A stretch of 42,259 nt of DNA from CAZVNZ01 sp964628515 (GCA_964628515.1 CAZVNZ010000025.1:1-42259), one strand, 5' to 3'; numbered from the stretch's first letter, positions 32,269 through 41,155 are shown. Program-made: numbers and translations. The notes: generated from the sequence alone by a model not told the origin.

Positions 32269-35200
32269 TTGGCTTTTACCCATTTGCACGTACATACGGA
32301 ATACAGCTTACTTGACGGTGCCGCACGCATAAACGATTTAGTTAAAAAAGCGTCCAAGCTTAATATGGACTCCCTTGCAATTACAGACCACGGCGTAATG
32401 TACGGTGTGCTGGATTTTTATTCTGCCGCCAAAAAAGAGGGTATTAAGCCAATTATAGGGTGCGAGGTGTACGTAGCCTTGGACAGATTCGAAAAAACCG
32501 CACAATATAAAGAAAATGCCCATTTAATTTTGCTGTGTAAAAATATGCAGGGCTACCAAAACCTGCTAAAGCTGTGCTCCGCAGGGTTTTTAGAAGGCTT
32601 TTACTACAAACCGAGGATAGACTTCAACCTACTTAAACAGCATAGCGAGGGGCTTGTGTGTCTAAGCGCCTGTTTAGCAGGAGATATTCCGAGACTACTT
32701 TTAAACAACGATTATAACGGGGCAAAAACCCTTGCCCTTGCCTATAAAGCACTGTTTTTGGAGGACTACTACATAGAAATCCAAAACCACAACATTTCGG
32801 AGCAGTTACGCATAAACCCAATGCTTATTAAACTTGCCAAAGAAACGGGCATCAAACTTGTAGCCACCAACGATGTTCACTATACAAATAAAGAAGATTT
32901 TTTTGCCCAAAAGGTGCTTGTGTGCATACAAACGGTAACCACCATAGACGAGCCCTCCAAAATGGCTTTTGACACCCACGAGTTTTATTTAAAATCCGAA
33001 GAGGAGATGTTAGACGCATTTCCAAACATTCCTCAAGCCTTGGAAAATACGGCGGAGGTGGCGAAAAAATGCAATTTAGATATAGAATTTGGCAATATTT
33101 ATCTGCCGGAATATAAAATACCCGAGGCAACCTCAAACTTTGAATATTTGCACAAAATTGCAACGCAAGGCTTAAAAAAGTACAAAGTTGTAACAAAAGA
33201 AATTACAGAACGGCTAAACTACGAGCTTGAAATGATAAACAAAATGGGTTTTACCGACTATTTTTTAATAGTTTGGGATTTTGTAGCCTTTGCAAAAAAC
33301 AAGGGCATAATGGTAGGACCGGGCAGAGGAAGTGCGGCAGGCAGTATAGTAGCCTACGCCCTTGGCATAACCAACATAGACCCTCTAAAATACAACTTGT
33401 TGTTTGAGCGTTTTTTAAACCCCGAGCGTATAAGTATGCCGGATATAGACATAGATTTTTGCATAGAGCGCAGGCAGGAGGTTATAGACTACGTTACCGC
33501 CAAATACGGAGAGGACAGGGTTGCGCAAATAATTACCTTTGGTACAATGGGGGCAAGGCTTGTAATAAGAGACGTTGCACGTGTTATGAATATGAGCATA
33601 GCCCAAGCGGACAAAATAGCAAAGATGATACCCTTCGAGCTTAAAATGACAATAGACAAAGCCCTTGCAAATAACGATCGTTTGCGTTTGGAGTACGAAA
33701 ACAACGAGGAAGTAAGAAAAATCATAGATATTGCAAAAAGGTTGGAGGGTATGCCTCGCCACGCATCCACCCATGCGGCAGGGGTTGTAATTTCTAAAGA
33801 CCCTATTACAAACTACGTACCCTTGCAAAAAAACACTAAGGACGAAAGCATAACAACCCAATATACCATGAAGAAATTAGAAGAGCTGGGGCTGTTAAAA
33901 ATGGACTTTTTAGGCTTGCGCACCCTAACTGTAATTAGAGACACTCTTGCTATTATAAAGAAAAATCACAATGTACAAATAGATATAGATAATATTGATT
34001 TTGATGATAAGCAGGTATACAGTCTAATCGGCAGCGGACAAACCCACGGCGTGTTTCAGTTAGAAAGCCCAGGAATGACACGTCTGATGCAGGATTTAGC
34101 GCCTGAAAATTTAGACGAAATTATGGTGGGTATCTCCCTATTCAGACCGGGGCCTATGGATAGCATACCCGAGTACATAAGATGCAAGCGCAACGCAAAC
34201 AAGGTGCATTATGCCCACCCCCTGTTAGAGCCTATTTTAAGGGATACTTACGGGTGTATGGTGTATCAAGAGCAAATAATGCGTATTGTAAGAGACGTTG
34301 CAGGCTACTCTATGGCAAGGAGCGATCTTGTGCGTCGTGCTATGAGCAAAAAACAACAAGATGTACTGGAAAAGGAGCGAGATCTCTTTATTAACGGAGA
34401 AATTACAGATGGTAAAATCACCGTGGACGGCGCTGTGCGCAGGGGGGTAAGTGCGCAGGTTGCAGGGGAGTTGTTTTCGCAGATGATGGCATTTGCCAAC
34501 TATGCGTTTAATAAATCTCACGCTTGTGCGTATGCGGTTATTGCCTATCAAACGGCGTATTTAAAATGCTATTATAAAGTGGAATTTATGACGGCGCTAC
34601 TCAACAGTTTTATTGCAAGTAAGCAAAAATTAGCGGAATACGTGCAAATATTAAAGTACATAGATATACAAATATTGCCTCCGGATATTAATAAATCCAA
34701 CATGAAATTTGAGTACGAAAATGGGGCAATAAGGTTTGGCTTAAGTGCAATTTCCTATGTGGGAGAGGCAATAGACGAGGTAATTTTAAGAAGGGGAGAG
34801 GGCTACACGGATTTTGAAGCCTTTGTGGAAAAAAATAGCGATGTGCTAAACAAAAAGCGGTTAGAAAGCCTTATACTTTCAGGGTGTTTTGATTGTTTTA
34901 ACATAAAACGCTCCTGTTTAATGGCGGTTTACGATACGGTGCTAACGGAGGCAAACAACGTAAAAAAACGCAAAGATACAGGGCAGATTTCCCTATTTGA
35001 CAATATGGGAGAGGGTGCGGAATTAAAGATACAATATCCTAATATAGAAGAGTACGACACCCTAAGAAAGCTATCCTACGAAAAGGAGATGACGGGCATA
35101 TACATAACAGGGCACCCCTTAGACAGCGTGGCAGACGTGCTAAACAGCCAAAAAAACACAATTACGGACATTGTAAAAACGGGTAGCGACGAAATTTCCA

Positions 35201-35712
35201 TGTACGAATACGATGGAAAGCAGGTGGAAGTAATGGGGATAATAACGGGGATAAAAACACGACTTACACGGCAAAAAAAACTTATGGCAAACGGTATTTT
35301 AGAGGATTTATTCTCCCAAATAGGTTTAATAATATTCCCCGATGTTTATGTTAGAAACGAGGGTATACTAAAAACGGATAACATAGTTAAGGTTACGGGC
35401 AAAATTACAGTTTCTGCGCAAAACGGCATAGAGCTTTTGTGCGAAAGAGTATCAAAATATGTACACGATGATCCTCTGTACCAAGGAAAACAGCTTTATG
35501 TTAAGCTACCAAAAGATGTGCCTTGCAACTTAGAGGGTTTGTTTAACATAACAAAGGATTACTTAGGCACCAACAGTATTGTGGTGTACATAGAAAAAAC
35601 GGAATTAAAATACAAATTGGGCGGTGCAAAAAGTGTTGCTTACAATACAAAAATGGTAAAAGAATTAAAAGATTATTTAGGGGAAGAAAATGTTTGCTTC
35701 AAAGATAAATAA
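32269..35712 (+). CDS. dnaE: DNA polymerase III alpha subunit (DnaE)
   Basis: 1147 residues, normal for DnaE. Starts at TTG with CGGAGGA upstream. The N-terminal PHP domain begins HLHVHTEYSLLDGAA with the family histidines. The C-family polymerase core has PDIDIDFC at about 391-398, where D392 and D394 align with the catalytic aspartates. GPGRGSAAGS, FRPGPMDSIPEYI and MVYQEQIM...GYSMARSDLVRRAMSKK are the usual landmarks. A tandem HhH region and a C-terminal OB-fold (VEVMGIITGIKTRLTRQKKLMA) follow. In Bacillota DnaE extends RNA primers before handing over to PolC. Neighbouring pfkA downstream is a classic clostridial arrangement. Confidence 0.97.
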   Translation: MAFTHLHVHTEYSLLDGAARINDLVKKASKLNMDSLAITDHGVMYGVLDFYSAAKKEGIKPIIGCEVYVALDRFEKTAQYKENAHLILLCKNMQGYQNLLKLCSAGFLEGFYYKPRIDFNLLKQHSEGLVCLSACLAGDIPRLLLNNDYNGAKTLALAYKALFLEDYYIEIQNHNISEQLRINPMLIKLAKETGIKLVATNDVHYTNKEDFFAQKVLVCIQTVTTIDEPSKMAFDTHEFYLKSEEEMLDAFPNIPQALENTAEVAKKCNLDIEFGNIYLPEYKIPEATSNFEYLHKIATQGLKKYKVVTKEITERLNYELEMINKMGFTDYFLIVWDFVAFAKNKGIMVGPGRGSAAGSIVAYALGITNIDPLKYNLLFERFLNPERISMPDIDIDFCIERRQEVIDYVTAKYGEDRVAQIITFGTMGARLVIRDVARVMNMSIAQADKIAKMIPFELKMTIDKALANNDRLRLEYENNEEVRKIIDIAKRLEGMPRHASTHAAGVVISKDPITNYVPLQKNTKDESITTQYTMKKLEELGLLKMDFLGLRTLTVIRDTLAIIKKNHNVQIDIDNIDFDDKQVYSLIGSGQTHGVFQLESPGMTRLMQDLAPENLDEIMVGISLFRPGPMDSIPEYIRCKRNANKVHYAHPLLEPILRDTYGCMVYQEQIMRIVRDVAGYSMARSDLVRRAMSKKQQDVLEKERDLFINGEITDGKITVDGAVRRGVSAQVAGELFSQMMAFANYAFNKSHACAYAVIAYQTAYLKCYYKVEFMTALLNSFIASKQKLAEYVQILKYIDIQILPPDINKSNMKFEYENGAIRFGLSAISYVGEAIDEVILRRGEGYTDFEAFVEKNSDVLNKKRLESLILSGCFDCFNIKRSCLMAVYDTVLTEANNVKKRKDTGQISLFDNMGEGAELKIQYPNIEEYDTLRKLSYEKEMTGIYITGHPLDSVADVLNSQKNTITDIVKTGSDEISMYEYDGKQVEVMGIITGIKTRLTRQKKLMANGILEDLFSQIGLIIFPDVYVRNEGILKTDNIVKVTGKITVSAQNGIELLCERVSKYVHDDPLYQGKQLYVKLPKDVPCNLEGLFNITKDYLGTNSIVVYIEKTELKYKLGGAKSVAYNTKMVKELKDYLGEENVCFKDK

Positions 35713-35786
35713 TGTTTGTATTTTAAGTTAATATTTGTTAAAATACTCTATGATTAGTTATTTTGGACAAGGAAGGTTTTTAAAAT

Positions 35787-36755
35787 ATGAAAAAAAGAAT
35801 AGGAATACTTACAAGCGGAGGAGATACCCCGGGTATGAATGCAGGCATACGTGCAACTGTAATGGCGGCAGATGCGGCAGGCTTTTCCGTTATGGGAATT
35901 ACCAAAGGCTATGCAGGGTTAATTGAGGGCAGAGTAGCAAGAATAAAAACGGAAGATGTGTACGGTATTTCTGAAAAGGGCGGTACAATACTAAAAACAG
36001 CCAGATGCGAAGAATTTAAAACTAAGGAAGGTCAGCAAAAAGCATTGCAGGTAATGCGTGCCTTTGATATTTCCGGATTGGTGGTAATAGGCGGAGACGG
36101 CAGTTTTCAAGGGGCAAAGGTGCTAAGCCATTTAGGAATGCCCACAATAGGCATCCCGGGTACAATAGATAACGACCTTGCCTACACGGATTTTACAATA
36201 GGCTTTGATACGGCGGTAAACTGTGTAATCGGGGAAATGAGCAAAATAAGAGACACAATGAACTCTCACGAGCGTATTGGCGTAATAGAAGTAATGGGCA
36301 ATAAATGCGGAGATATAGCCCTTTATGCAGGAATTGCAGGAGGTGCGGATCACGTAATGGTGCCTGAAGTTGAGTTTGATATTGACTACATTTGCGACAA
36401 AATTTTAGGTAGCAGAATAAAAGGCAACATGACAAACATCGTACTTATAGCCGAGGGTGCAGGCAAGGGAGAGGCAATAGCAAATTATATGCGTGCAAAA
36501 GCAGGACTTGATGCAAAAGCCATTGTGCTTGGGTATATTCAACGTGGAGGTGCGCCAACAGCGGTGGACAGAATGTATGCCTCAAGAATGGGTATGCGTG
36601 CGGTAGAACTGCTAAACAACAAAATCGGCAACAGGGTTGTGGGCATAAAAGACAACAAAATAATTGACGAAGATATAGACGAAGCACTATCCAAAGAGCT
36701 TATATTTGATGCAGAATTGTGGAACGAGTTTAAAATAATGTCCGAAAATCTGTAA
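35787..36755 (+). CDS. pfkA: ATP-dependent 6-phosphofructokinase
   Basis: 322 residues, the size of bacterial ATP-PFK tetramers. ATP and catalytic motifs are present: TSGGDTPGMNAGIRA, VIGGDGSFQGA and GTIDNDLAYTDFTIGFDTA with the catalytic Asp. PTAVDRMYASRMG is typical near the C-terminus. The GGDGS type favours ATP over pyrophosphate. Two positions differ from the common pattern: the MGR of the fructose-6-phosphate site reads MGN (EVMGNKCGDIAL), and the arginine four residues after the first IR in the effector-site helix is Met (GIRATVM). These may change affinity or allostery. GGAAGG lies 10 bases before the ATG. A clear terminator follows. Confidence 0.95.
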   Translation: MKKRIGILTSGGDTPGMNAGIRATVMAADAAGFSVMGITKGYAGLIEGRVARIKTEDVYGISEKGGTILKTARCEEFKTKEGQQKALQVMRAFDISGLVVIGGDGSFQGAKVLSHLGMPTIGIPGTIDNDLAYTDFTIGFDTAVNCVIGEMSKIRDTMNSHERIGVIEVMGNKCGDIALYAGIAGGADHVMVPEVEFDIDYICDKILGSRIKGNMTNIVLIAEGAGKGEAIANYMRAKAGLDAKAIVLGYIQRGGAPTAVDRMYASRMGMRAVELLNNKIGNRVVGIKDNKIIDEDIDEALSKELIFDAELWNEFKIMSENL

Positions 36756-36771
36756 TTTAGATAAGTTAGAG

Positions 36772-36802
36772 CCGATACTTCTTTTGGGGTATCGGTTTTT
36801 TT
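36772..36802 (+). terminator. Intrinsic terminator after pfkA
   Basis: CCGATAC (36772-36778) pairs with GTATCGG (36789-36795), extended by two G-T pairs, and is followed by seven T residues (36796-36802). It lies 17 bases past the pfkA stop. Confidence 0.92.
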
Positions 36803-36943
36803 ATGGTGATGATAATAAAAGAGGGCATACTACCGCTATTTTTTGGGTAGTGACGTTGGGGTTGGCAAGCATAATTTCTCTATTTAAAAGAAATTGCTTT
36901 GTGCTAAAAATATGCTTTAGAATTTTTTTTGCTGTAATAACTC
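36803..36943 (+). other. Intergenic stretch with two small inverted repeats, no gene seen
   Basis: Between the pfkA terminator and the next promoter I find no plausible coding frame. ACTACC (36829-36834) pairs with GGTAGT (36846-36851). AAGC plus AATTTCT (36867-36879) pairs with AGAAATT plus GCTT (36889-36899), with a 2-base bulge. Neither is followed by a T-run that would make a terminator in the plus direction. They could be operator-like sites for the downstream sugar-phosphate operon or remnants. Confidence 0.4.
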
Positions 36944-36972
36944 TTTAAATTTCCTCTAAATTTTGTTACAAT
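36944..36972 (+). promoter_or_regulatory. Probable promoter of the egsA-HAD-kinase operon
   Basis: TTTAAA (36944-36949), 17 bases, TACAAT (36967-36972) with the extended TG (TGTTACAAT from 36964). It lies about 35 bases before the proposed ATT start. Confidence 0.55.
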
Positions 36973-36993
36973 ATATACAAACAGTAAGTAAAT

Positions 36994-37009
36994 AGGAAGT
37001 GATAGCATT
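36994..37009 (+). promoter_or_regulatory. Near-perfect ribosome site placed for an ATT start codon
   Basis: AGGAAGTGAT (36994-37003) differs from the anti-anti-SD consensus AGGAGGTGAT at one base. Counting from AGGAAG, 7 bases separate it from ATT (37007-37009), the first codon from which the reading frame matches the family N-terminus. No ATG, GTG or TTG exists in frame between the upstream stop TAA (36989-36991) and a GTG at 37097. Confidence 0.65.
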
Positions 37010-38044
37010 AACACCTTTGCAGTACCGAATAATTTAAAAATAGGCAGTAATATACTGTATACTCAGCTTGCAACTATTCTAAAGAAAACGGATAGAGTGC
37101 TTTTTATTGTGGATAAAACAATAGACGAAATGTACGGCAAGCAGGTTTACGAGTTTTTAGAGCAAAATACCGCTTATGTAAAAAAGGAATTTGTATCTCA
37201 AGGCACTCTTAAAGAAGCCTTTTTAATGGCATATTATACGGTAAACAGAGATTTAGATAAGGTTATTGCTATGGGGGGCGGTAAGGTTTTAGATGTGGGC
37301 AAATACTGCTCTACCTCGGCAAAACGGGATTTTGTGAGTATTCCTACGGCAATTTCTCACGATGGTGTAGCATCACCCATTGCGGTGCTAAGGTGCGAGC
37401 ATAAAAACGTACGCAGTTTAGATTGCAAAATACCCACCCATATTATAATGGATACGGATATTATTAAAAATGCCCCTAAACAGCTTATAGTAGCAGGTTT
37501 GGGAGATTTAATTTCCAACATAACCGCACTAAAAGATTGGGAAAAAGCGGTGAAAACAGGCAAAGGGGAGATGGACGATTTTGCCTACATAATTTCGGGT
37601 ACGGCGGTTAGAGCCATTTTGCAGTACAAAAACCCAAATTTACAAGATGTTGCCTTCTTAACTCAATTAGCCGAATCCATAGTGCTATCAGGGCTTGCCA
37701 TGAATATTACGGGAAACACAAAACCCTCCTCGGGCGCAGAGCATTTAATAAGCCACGCAATAGACGGCATAGGAAAGGGCACATTCCACGGAATACAGGT
37801 AGCAACGGCAACAATTCTAATAGAATATTTATACAAAGGGGACTATATTGCGATAAGAGATTTTTTAAAGCAGTTTAATATGCCCGTTTGTTTTTCTCAG
37901 CTTGGAGTAAATAGGGAGGAGTTTTTAATCATTATTAAAAACGCTAAAACCACAAGAAAGAACAGATACACAATTCTTGATGAAATTTCTTACGAGGATA
38001 ACTACCTCTTAAGCTTATACGATGAAATGGAGAAGCTAAAATGA
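37007..38044 (+). CDS. egsA: sn-Glycerol-1-phosphate dehydrogenase (EgsA/AraM family), apparent ATT start
   Basis: 345 residues from ATT 37007, matching archaeal-type enzymes (about 350). The enzyme reduces dihydroxyacetone phosphate to sn-glycerol 1-phosphate with NAD(P)H and a bound Zn or Ni ion. The N-terminal strand (TFAVPNNLKIGSNIL) is encoded upstream of the first conventional start (GTG 37097), so that GTG would cut off a conserved element. The NAD loop is GGGKVLDVGKY (about 90-100), followed by SIPTAISHDG, the metal-site Asp in GLGDLISN (about 164-171), and His ligands in SSGAEHLISHAID and GKGTFHGIQVA. It overlaps the HAD gene (ATGA). In Bacillus, AraM supplies G1P for heptaprenylglyceryl lipids and sits beside the AraL phosphatase, as here. 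A sequencing error at the start cannot be excluded. Confidence 0.88.
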   Translation: MNTFAVPNNLKIGSNILYTQLATILKKTDRVLFIVDKTIDEMYGKQVYEFLEQNTAYVKKEFVSQGTLKEAFLMAYYTVNRDLDKVIAMGGGKVLDVGKYCSTSAKRDFVSIPTAISHDGVASPIAVLRCEHKNVRSLDCKIPTHIIMDTDIIKNAPKQLIVAGLGDLISNITALKDWEKAVKTGKGEMDDFAYIISGTAVRAILQYKNPNLQDVAFLTQLAESIVLSGLAMNITGNTKPSSGAEHLISHAIDGIGKGTFHGIQVATATILIEYLYKGDYIAIRDFLKQFNMPVCFSQLGVNREEFLIIIKNAKTTRKNRYTILDEISYEDNYLLSLYDEMEKLK

Positions 38045-38907
38045 GACAACTAAGAAAAATGGGAAAGATGAAAGCAACTGCAACGGATTTTAAAGATATA
38101 GAGTGTTTTGTGCTGGATATGGACGGCACAATAAACTTAGGCAACAACCTTATAGATGGTGCAATGGACTTAATAAACTACTTTTTTGAAAACAACATTA
38201 AGTTTTACTTTTTTACCAATAATTCTTCAAAATCGCCCAAGGCATATGTAAAAAAGCTGGAGCAATTAGGTTTTAGCGGTATTACTTTAGAGCATATTAT
38301 GACGTCGGGAGACGTTATGATACACTACATTAAAACCCACAACCCAAATTCTACCGTATATTTATGCGGAACGGACGAGCTAAAAGAGCAGTTTGAAAGG
38401 GCAGGGATAAACTTAATGCCACGGAAAACGGAAAAAGCCAATTTTGCGGTACTGGGGTTTGACACCACCTTAGATTACGAAAAAATAGACGATTTATGCA
38501 GGGTAATAGACAACGGTGGCGAGTTTTTAGCCACAAATATAGATGTGGTTTGCCCCTTAGAAAACAACAGACATTGCCCGGATTGCGGTGCTATGGCAAA
38601 AATGATAACCCACGCAACAGGTGTAGAGCCTAAATTTGTAGGTAAGCCTTTTAAGGAAACGGTAGATTTTATTTTGGCAAAAACCTGCACAGACAAAAAG
38701 AAAACCGCAATAGTGGGGGATAGACTGTATACAGATATTAAAACGGCGCAAAACGGCGGTATAATAGGAATTGCGGTACTTTCGGGAGAAGTAACTTATG
38801 ACGAAATCATAAAAAGTGATGTAGAAACAGATTACATTGTAGAAAGTGTCAAAGATATTTATAATGAATTATCACTATATAAAAAGGTAGAAGGAGAGCA
38901 ACTATGA
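38041..38907 (+). CDS. HAD-IIA phosphatase (NagD/AraL-like)
   Basis: 288 residues. The nucleophile motif is CFVLDMDGTINLGN (D26, D28) and motif II FFTNNSSKSP. A type IIA cap is followed by KPFKETVDFILAK and the Mg motif VGDRLYTDIKTAQNGG. These are features of NagD, phosphoglycolate/4-nitrophenyl phosphatases and Bacillus AraL, which act on sugar phosphates. GGAGAAG precedes the ATG, which overlaps the egsA stop; its own stop overlaps the kinase start (ATGA both times). Gene order dehydrogenase-phosphatase-kinase echoes the araL-araM-araB set of Bacillus. It could dephosphorylate G1P-derived lipid or prune side-product sugar phosphates; neither is shown. Confidence 0.9.
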   Translation: MRQLRKMGKMKATATDFKDIECFVLDMDGTINLGNNLIDGAMDLINYFFENNIKFYFFTNNSSKSPKAYVKKLEQLGFSGITLEHIMTSGDVMIHYIKTHNPNSTVYLCGTDELKEQFERAGINLMPRKTEKANFAVLGFDTTLDYEKIDDLCRVIDNGGEFLATNIDVVCPLENNRHCPDCGAMAKMITHATGVEPKFVGKPFKETVDFILAKTCTDKKKTAIVGDRLYTDIKTAQNGGIIGIAVLSGEVTYDEIIKSDVETDYIVESVKDIYNELSLYKKVEGEQL

Positions 38908-40406
38908 AGTATTTATTAGGAATTGATGTGGGTACAAGCGGAGTTAAGTGCCTTGTAATCGAAGAGAGCGGAAAGGTGGTAAAATCCGTAACAAAAGGCT
39001 ATCCACTCCACACTCCAAAACCGGCGTGGTCGGAGCAAGACCCTGCGGACTGGTGGAAGGGCACACAGGACGCACTAAAAGAACTGCTTGCAGATGTAGA
39101 CAAAGAAAACATTGTTGCAATAGGATTTTCGGGGCAAATGCATGGGCTTGTTGCTTTAGATAAAGATTTAAAGGTTATAAGAAACGCAATTTTATGGAAC
39201 GATCAACGCACGGACGCTCAATGCCATGAAATAATAAGCATTGCAGGGGGCATGGAAGGGCTCGTTTCCTACACCAACAATAATATGCTGACAGGGTACA
39301 CAGGGGGTAAAATCCTTTGGCTAAAGGAAAACGAGCCACAAAATTACGCAAAACTTTATAAATTTGTAATGCCTAAAGATTATATAAGATTTTGCCTAAC
39401 GGGAGAGATTGCAACAGACGTTTCCGAAGCCTCGGGCACAGGGTTTTTCGATGTTAAAAACAGAGAGTGGTCTAAAGACTTAATTAATAAAGTGGGCTTT
39501 GATATTTCTATTTTCCCAAAAACTATGGAGTCGGACGAGGTTGCAGGCAAAATTACCAAAGAAGCCGCTATGCTTACAGGGCTAAAAGAAGGATTGCCCG
39601 TGTATGCAGGGGGCGGAGATGCGGTTATTCAAAATACAGGCATGGGTATTGTAAAAGAGGGTACATTAGGTATTGTTATGGGTACTTCCGGTGTTGTGGC
39701 AACGGCTATGGATAAATTCGGAGTAAACGAGGGCGGAAAACTTCAGTTTTTCTGCAACAATGCCTCGGGTAAATATATGGCGTTTGGGTGTCAACTTTCT
39801 TGTGCAGGCTCTATGGAGTGGTTTAAAAACACGTTTTTTGCAAATGTGCAAAACCCTTTTGAAGAAATTAACAAAGGTGCACAAAAATCGGGAATCGGCG
39901 CAAAAGGGGTGGTGTTTTTGCCCTATTTAACAGGGGAGCGTTGTCCCTATCCAAATCCGGATGCAAGAGGAGTTTTTTACGGTCTGTCTTTAGTAAACGA
40001 TTTAGGAGACATGGCAAGAGCGGTAATGGAAGGGGTTGCCTTTGGGTTGCGCCAAATGTACGAGCTTATTTTAAAAACTAACGAAAGTCTAAAAATAAAG
40101 GAAATTATACTGTCGGGAGGGGGAGCAAACTCTGCCCTTTGGAAGCAAATAATGGCTGATGTGTTTAATCTGCCCGTAAAGATTTTAGACGGCGCAGGAG
40201 AGGGCGGAGCATACGGCGGAGCGCTGGTTGCCGGTGTGGGTATAGGCATTTTTGACAGTTTAGAGCAAGCGCATAAGGTACACAAGGTAAAAGAAGTTAT
40301 AGAGCCTGTTGCCAAAAATCACCAAGAATATAATAAAGTTATGAAAATATACGAAAAATTGTACTTCGATTTACTGGACACCTTTAAATTAGGTGGGGCT
40401 AATTAA
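38904..40406 (+). CDS. xylB: FGGY carbohydrate kinase, xylulokinase-like
   Basis: 500 residues, the xylulokinase length. The N-terminal ATP loop is LLGIDVGTSGVKCLV (4-18). PAWSEQDPADWW and IGFSGQMHGLVALD are the hallmarks of xylulokinases. LWNDQRTD contributes sugar contacts, the catalytic base lies in YAGGGDAVIQNTG (near residue 233), and LSGGGANSALWKQIMADVF is the C-terminal ATP site. It would phosphorylate D-xylulose (or a related ketose) to the 5-phosphate. AAGGAGAG precedes the ATG, which overlaps the HAD stop. No xylose isomerase, arabinose genes or sugar transporter are visible, so the substrate should be treated as tentative. Confidence 0.88.
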   Translation: MKYLLGIDVGTSGVKCLVIEESGKVVKSVTKGYPLHTPKPAWSEQDPADWWKGTQDALKELLADVDKENIVAIGFSGQMHGLVALDKDLKVIRNAILWNDQRTDAQCHEIISIAGGMEGLVSYTNNNMLTGYTGGKILWLKENEPQNYAKLYKFVMPKDYIRFCLTGEIATDVSEASGTGFFDVKNREWSKDLINKVGFDISIFPKTMESDEVAGKITKEAAMLTGLKEGLPVYAGGGDAVIQNTGMGIVKEGTLGIVMGTSGVVATAMDKFGVNEGGKLQFFCNNASGKYMAFGCQLSCAGSMEWFKNTFFANVQNPFEEINKGAQKSGIGAKGVVFLPYLTGERCPYPNPDARGVFYGLSLVNDLGDMARAVMEGVAFGLRQMYELILKTNESLKIKEIILSGGGANSALWKQIMADVFNLPVKILDGAGEGGAYGGALVAGVGIGIFDSLEQAHKVHKVKEVIEPVAKNHQEYNKVMKIYEKLYFDLLDTFKLGGAN

Positions 40407-40442
40407 GGGCAAATAGCTATAAATCAATTATTTAGGAGCAGT

Positions 40443-41135
40443 ATGAAAATTTACATTTCCGCAGATATGGAAGGTAGCAGAGGTATTACTTCTTTTGATG
40501 AAGTCACCCCTTCAAGCGCAAAGTACAACATTGGTTGCAGTGCTATGGAAAAGGACGTGCAGGCGGTGGTGGACGGATTTTTGGGGCAGGGCGAAATTAC
40601 CGTGTGCGACGGTCACGAGTACGGCACAAATTTAAAAAAGGTATCGGGCGCAACTTTAGAGGTAGGCTCGGGTATTTTTTCTATGATGCGCTACATTGAC
40701 AAAGGCTACGAGTACGCATTTTTTATTGGCTACCACGCAAAAGCGCAAAGCGAGGGTTGCCTTGCACACACCTATTACTTAAAGGTGAAAAATGTGTTTT
40801 TTGACGGCAAAACGGTAGGAGAGTTTGAAATCAACTCCGCACTTGCAGGGTATTTTAACGTAAAAACCGCTATGGTAAGCGGTTGCGATGTGTTTTTAAA
40901 ACAGGCTAAAGAATACTGCCCGTGGGTAGTGTGTGCAAACACCAAAAACGGCGGTGAGGACCTTTCTGCCACCCTTAAAAACTCTGCACAAAATGCAATA
41001 AAAACGGCAAAAATTGCACCAATGCCACAAGTGGTGGAATTGGAGTTTAACGCAGGCAAAAAATATACTTGCGAAGGCAAAGATTATAAAGAAAAATTCC
41101 TCCATATGCTAAAACTTATGGAGGAAAACTGCTGA
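40443..41135 (+). CDS. M55 family metallopeptidase (DppA-like D-aminopeptidase)
   Basis: 230 residues; typical members are about 270, so this is short at the C-terminus. M55 enzymes are zinc D-aminopeptidases that self-assemble into a decameric ring and trim D-Ala-containing peptides from wall turnover. The metal ligands are visible in family register: D8 and E10 in ISADMEG, H58 in CDGHEYG, H98 in FFIGYHAKA, and E127 in VGEFEIN. The middle loop AQSEGCLAHTYY matches the active-site region. TTAGGAG precedes the ATG. It starts 36 bases after the kinase, so it may share its transcript, and converges on the sortase gene. Confidence 0.9.
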   Translation: MKIYISADMEGSRGITSFDEVTPSSAKYNIGCSAMEKDVQAVVDGFLGQGEITVCDGHEYGTNLKKVSGATLEVGSGIFSMMRYIDKGYEYAFFIGYHAKAQSEGCLAHTYYLKVKNVFFDGKTVGEFEINSALAGYFNVKTAMVSGCDVFLKQAKEYCPWVVCANTKNGGEDLSATLKNSAQNAIKTAKIAPMPQVVELEFNAGKKYTCEGKDYKEKFLHMLKLMEENC

Positions 41136-41155
41136 CATTAATGTGGGGGTAGTCT

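Noticed and set aside
33415..33861. 148-codon minus-strand open frame inside dnaE
   Set aside because: Overlaps the catalytic core of dnaE in antisense and shows no protein signature.
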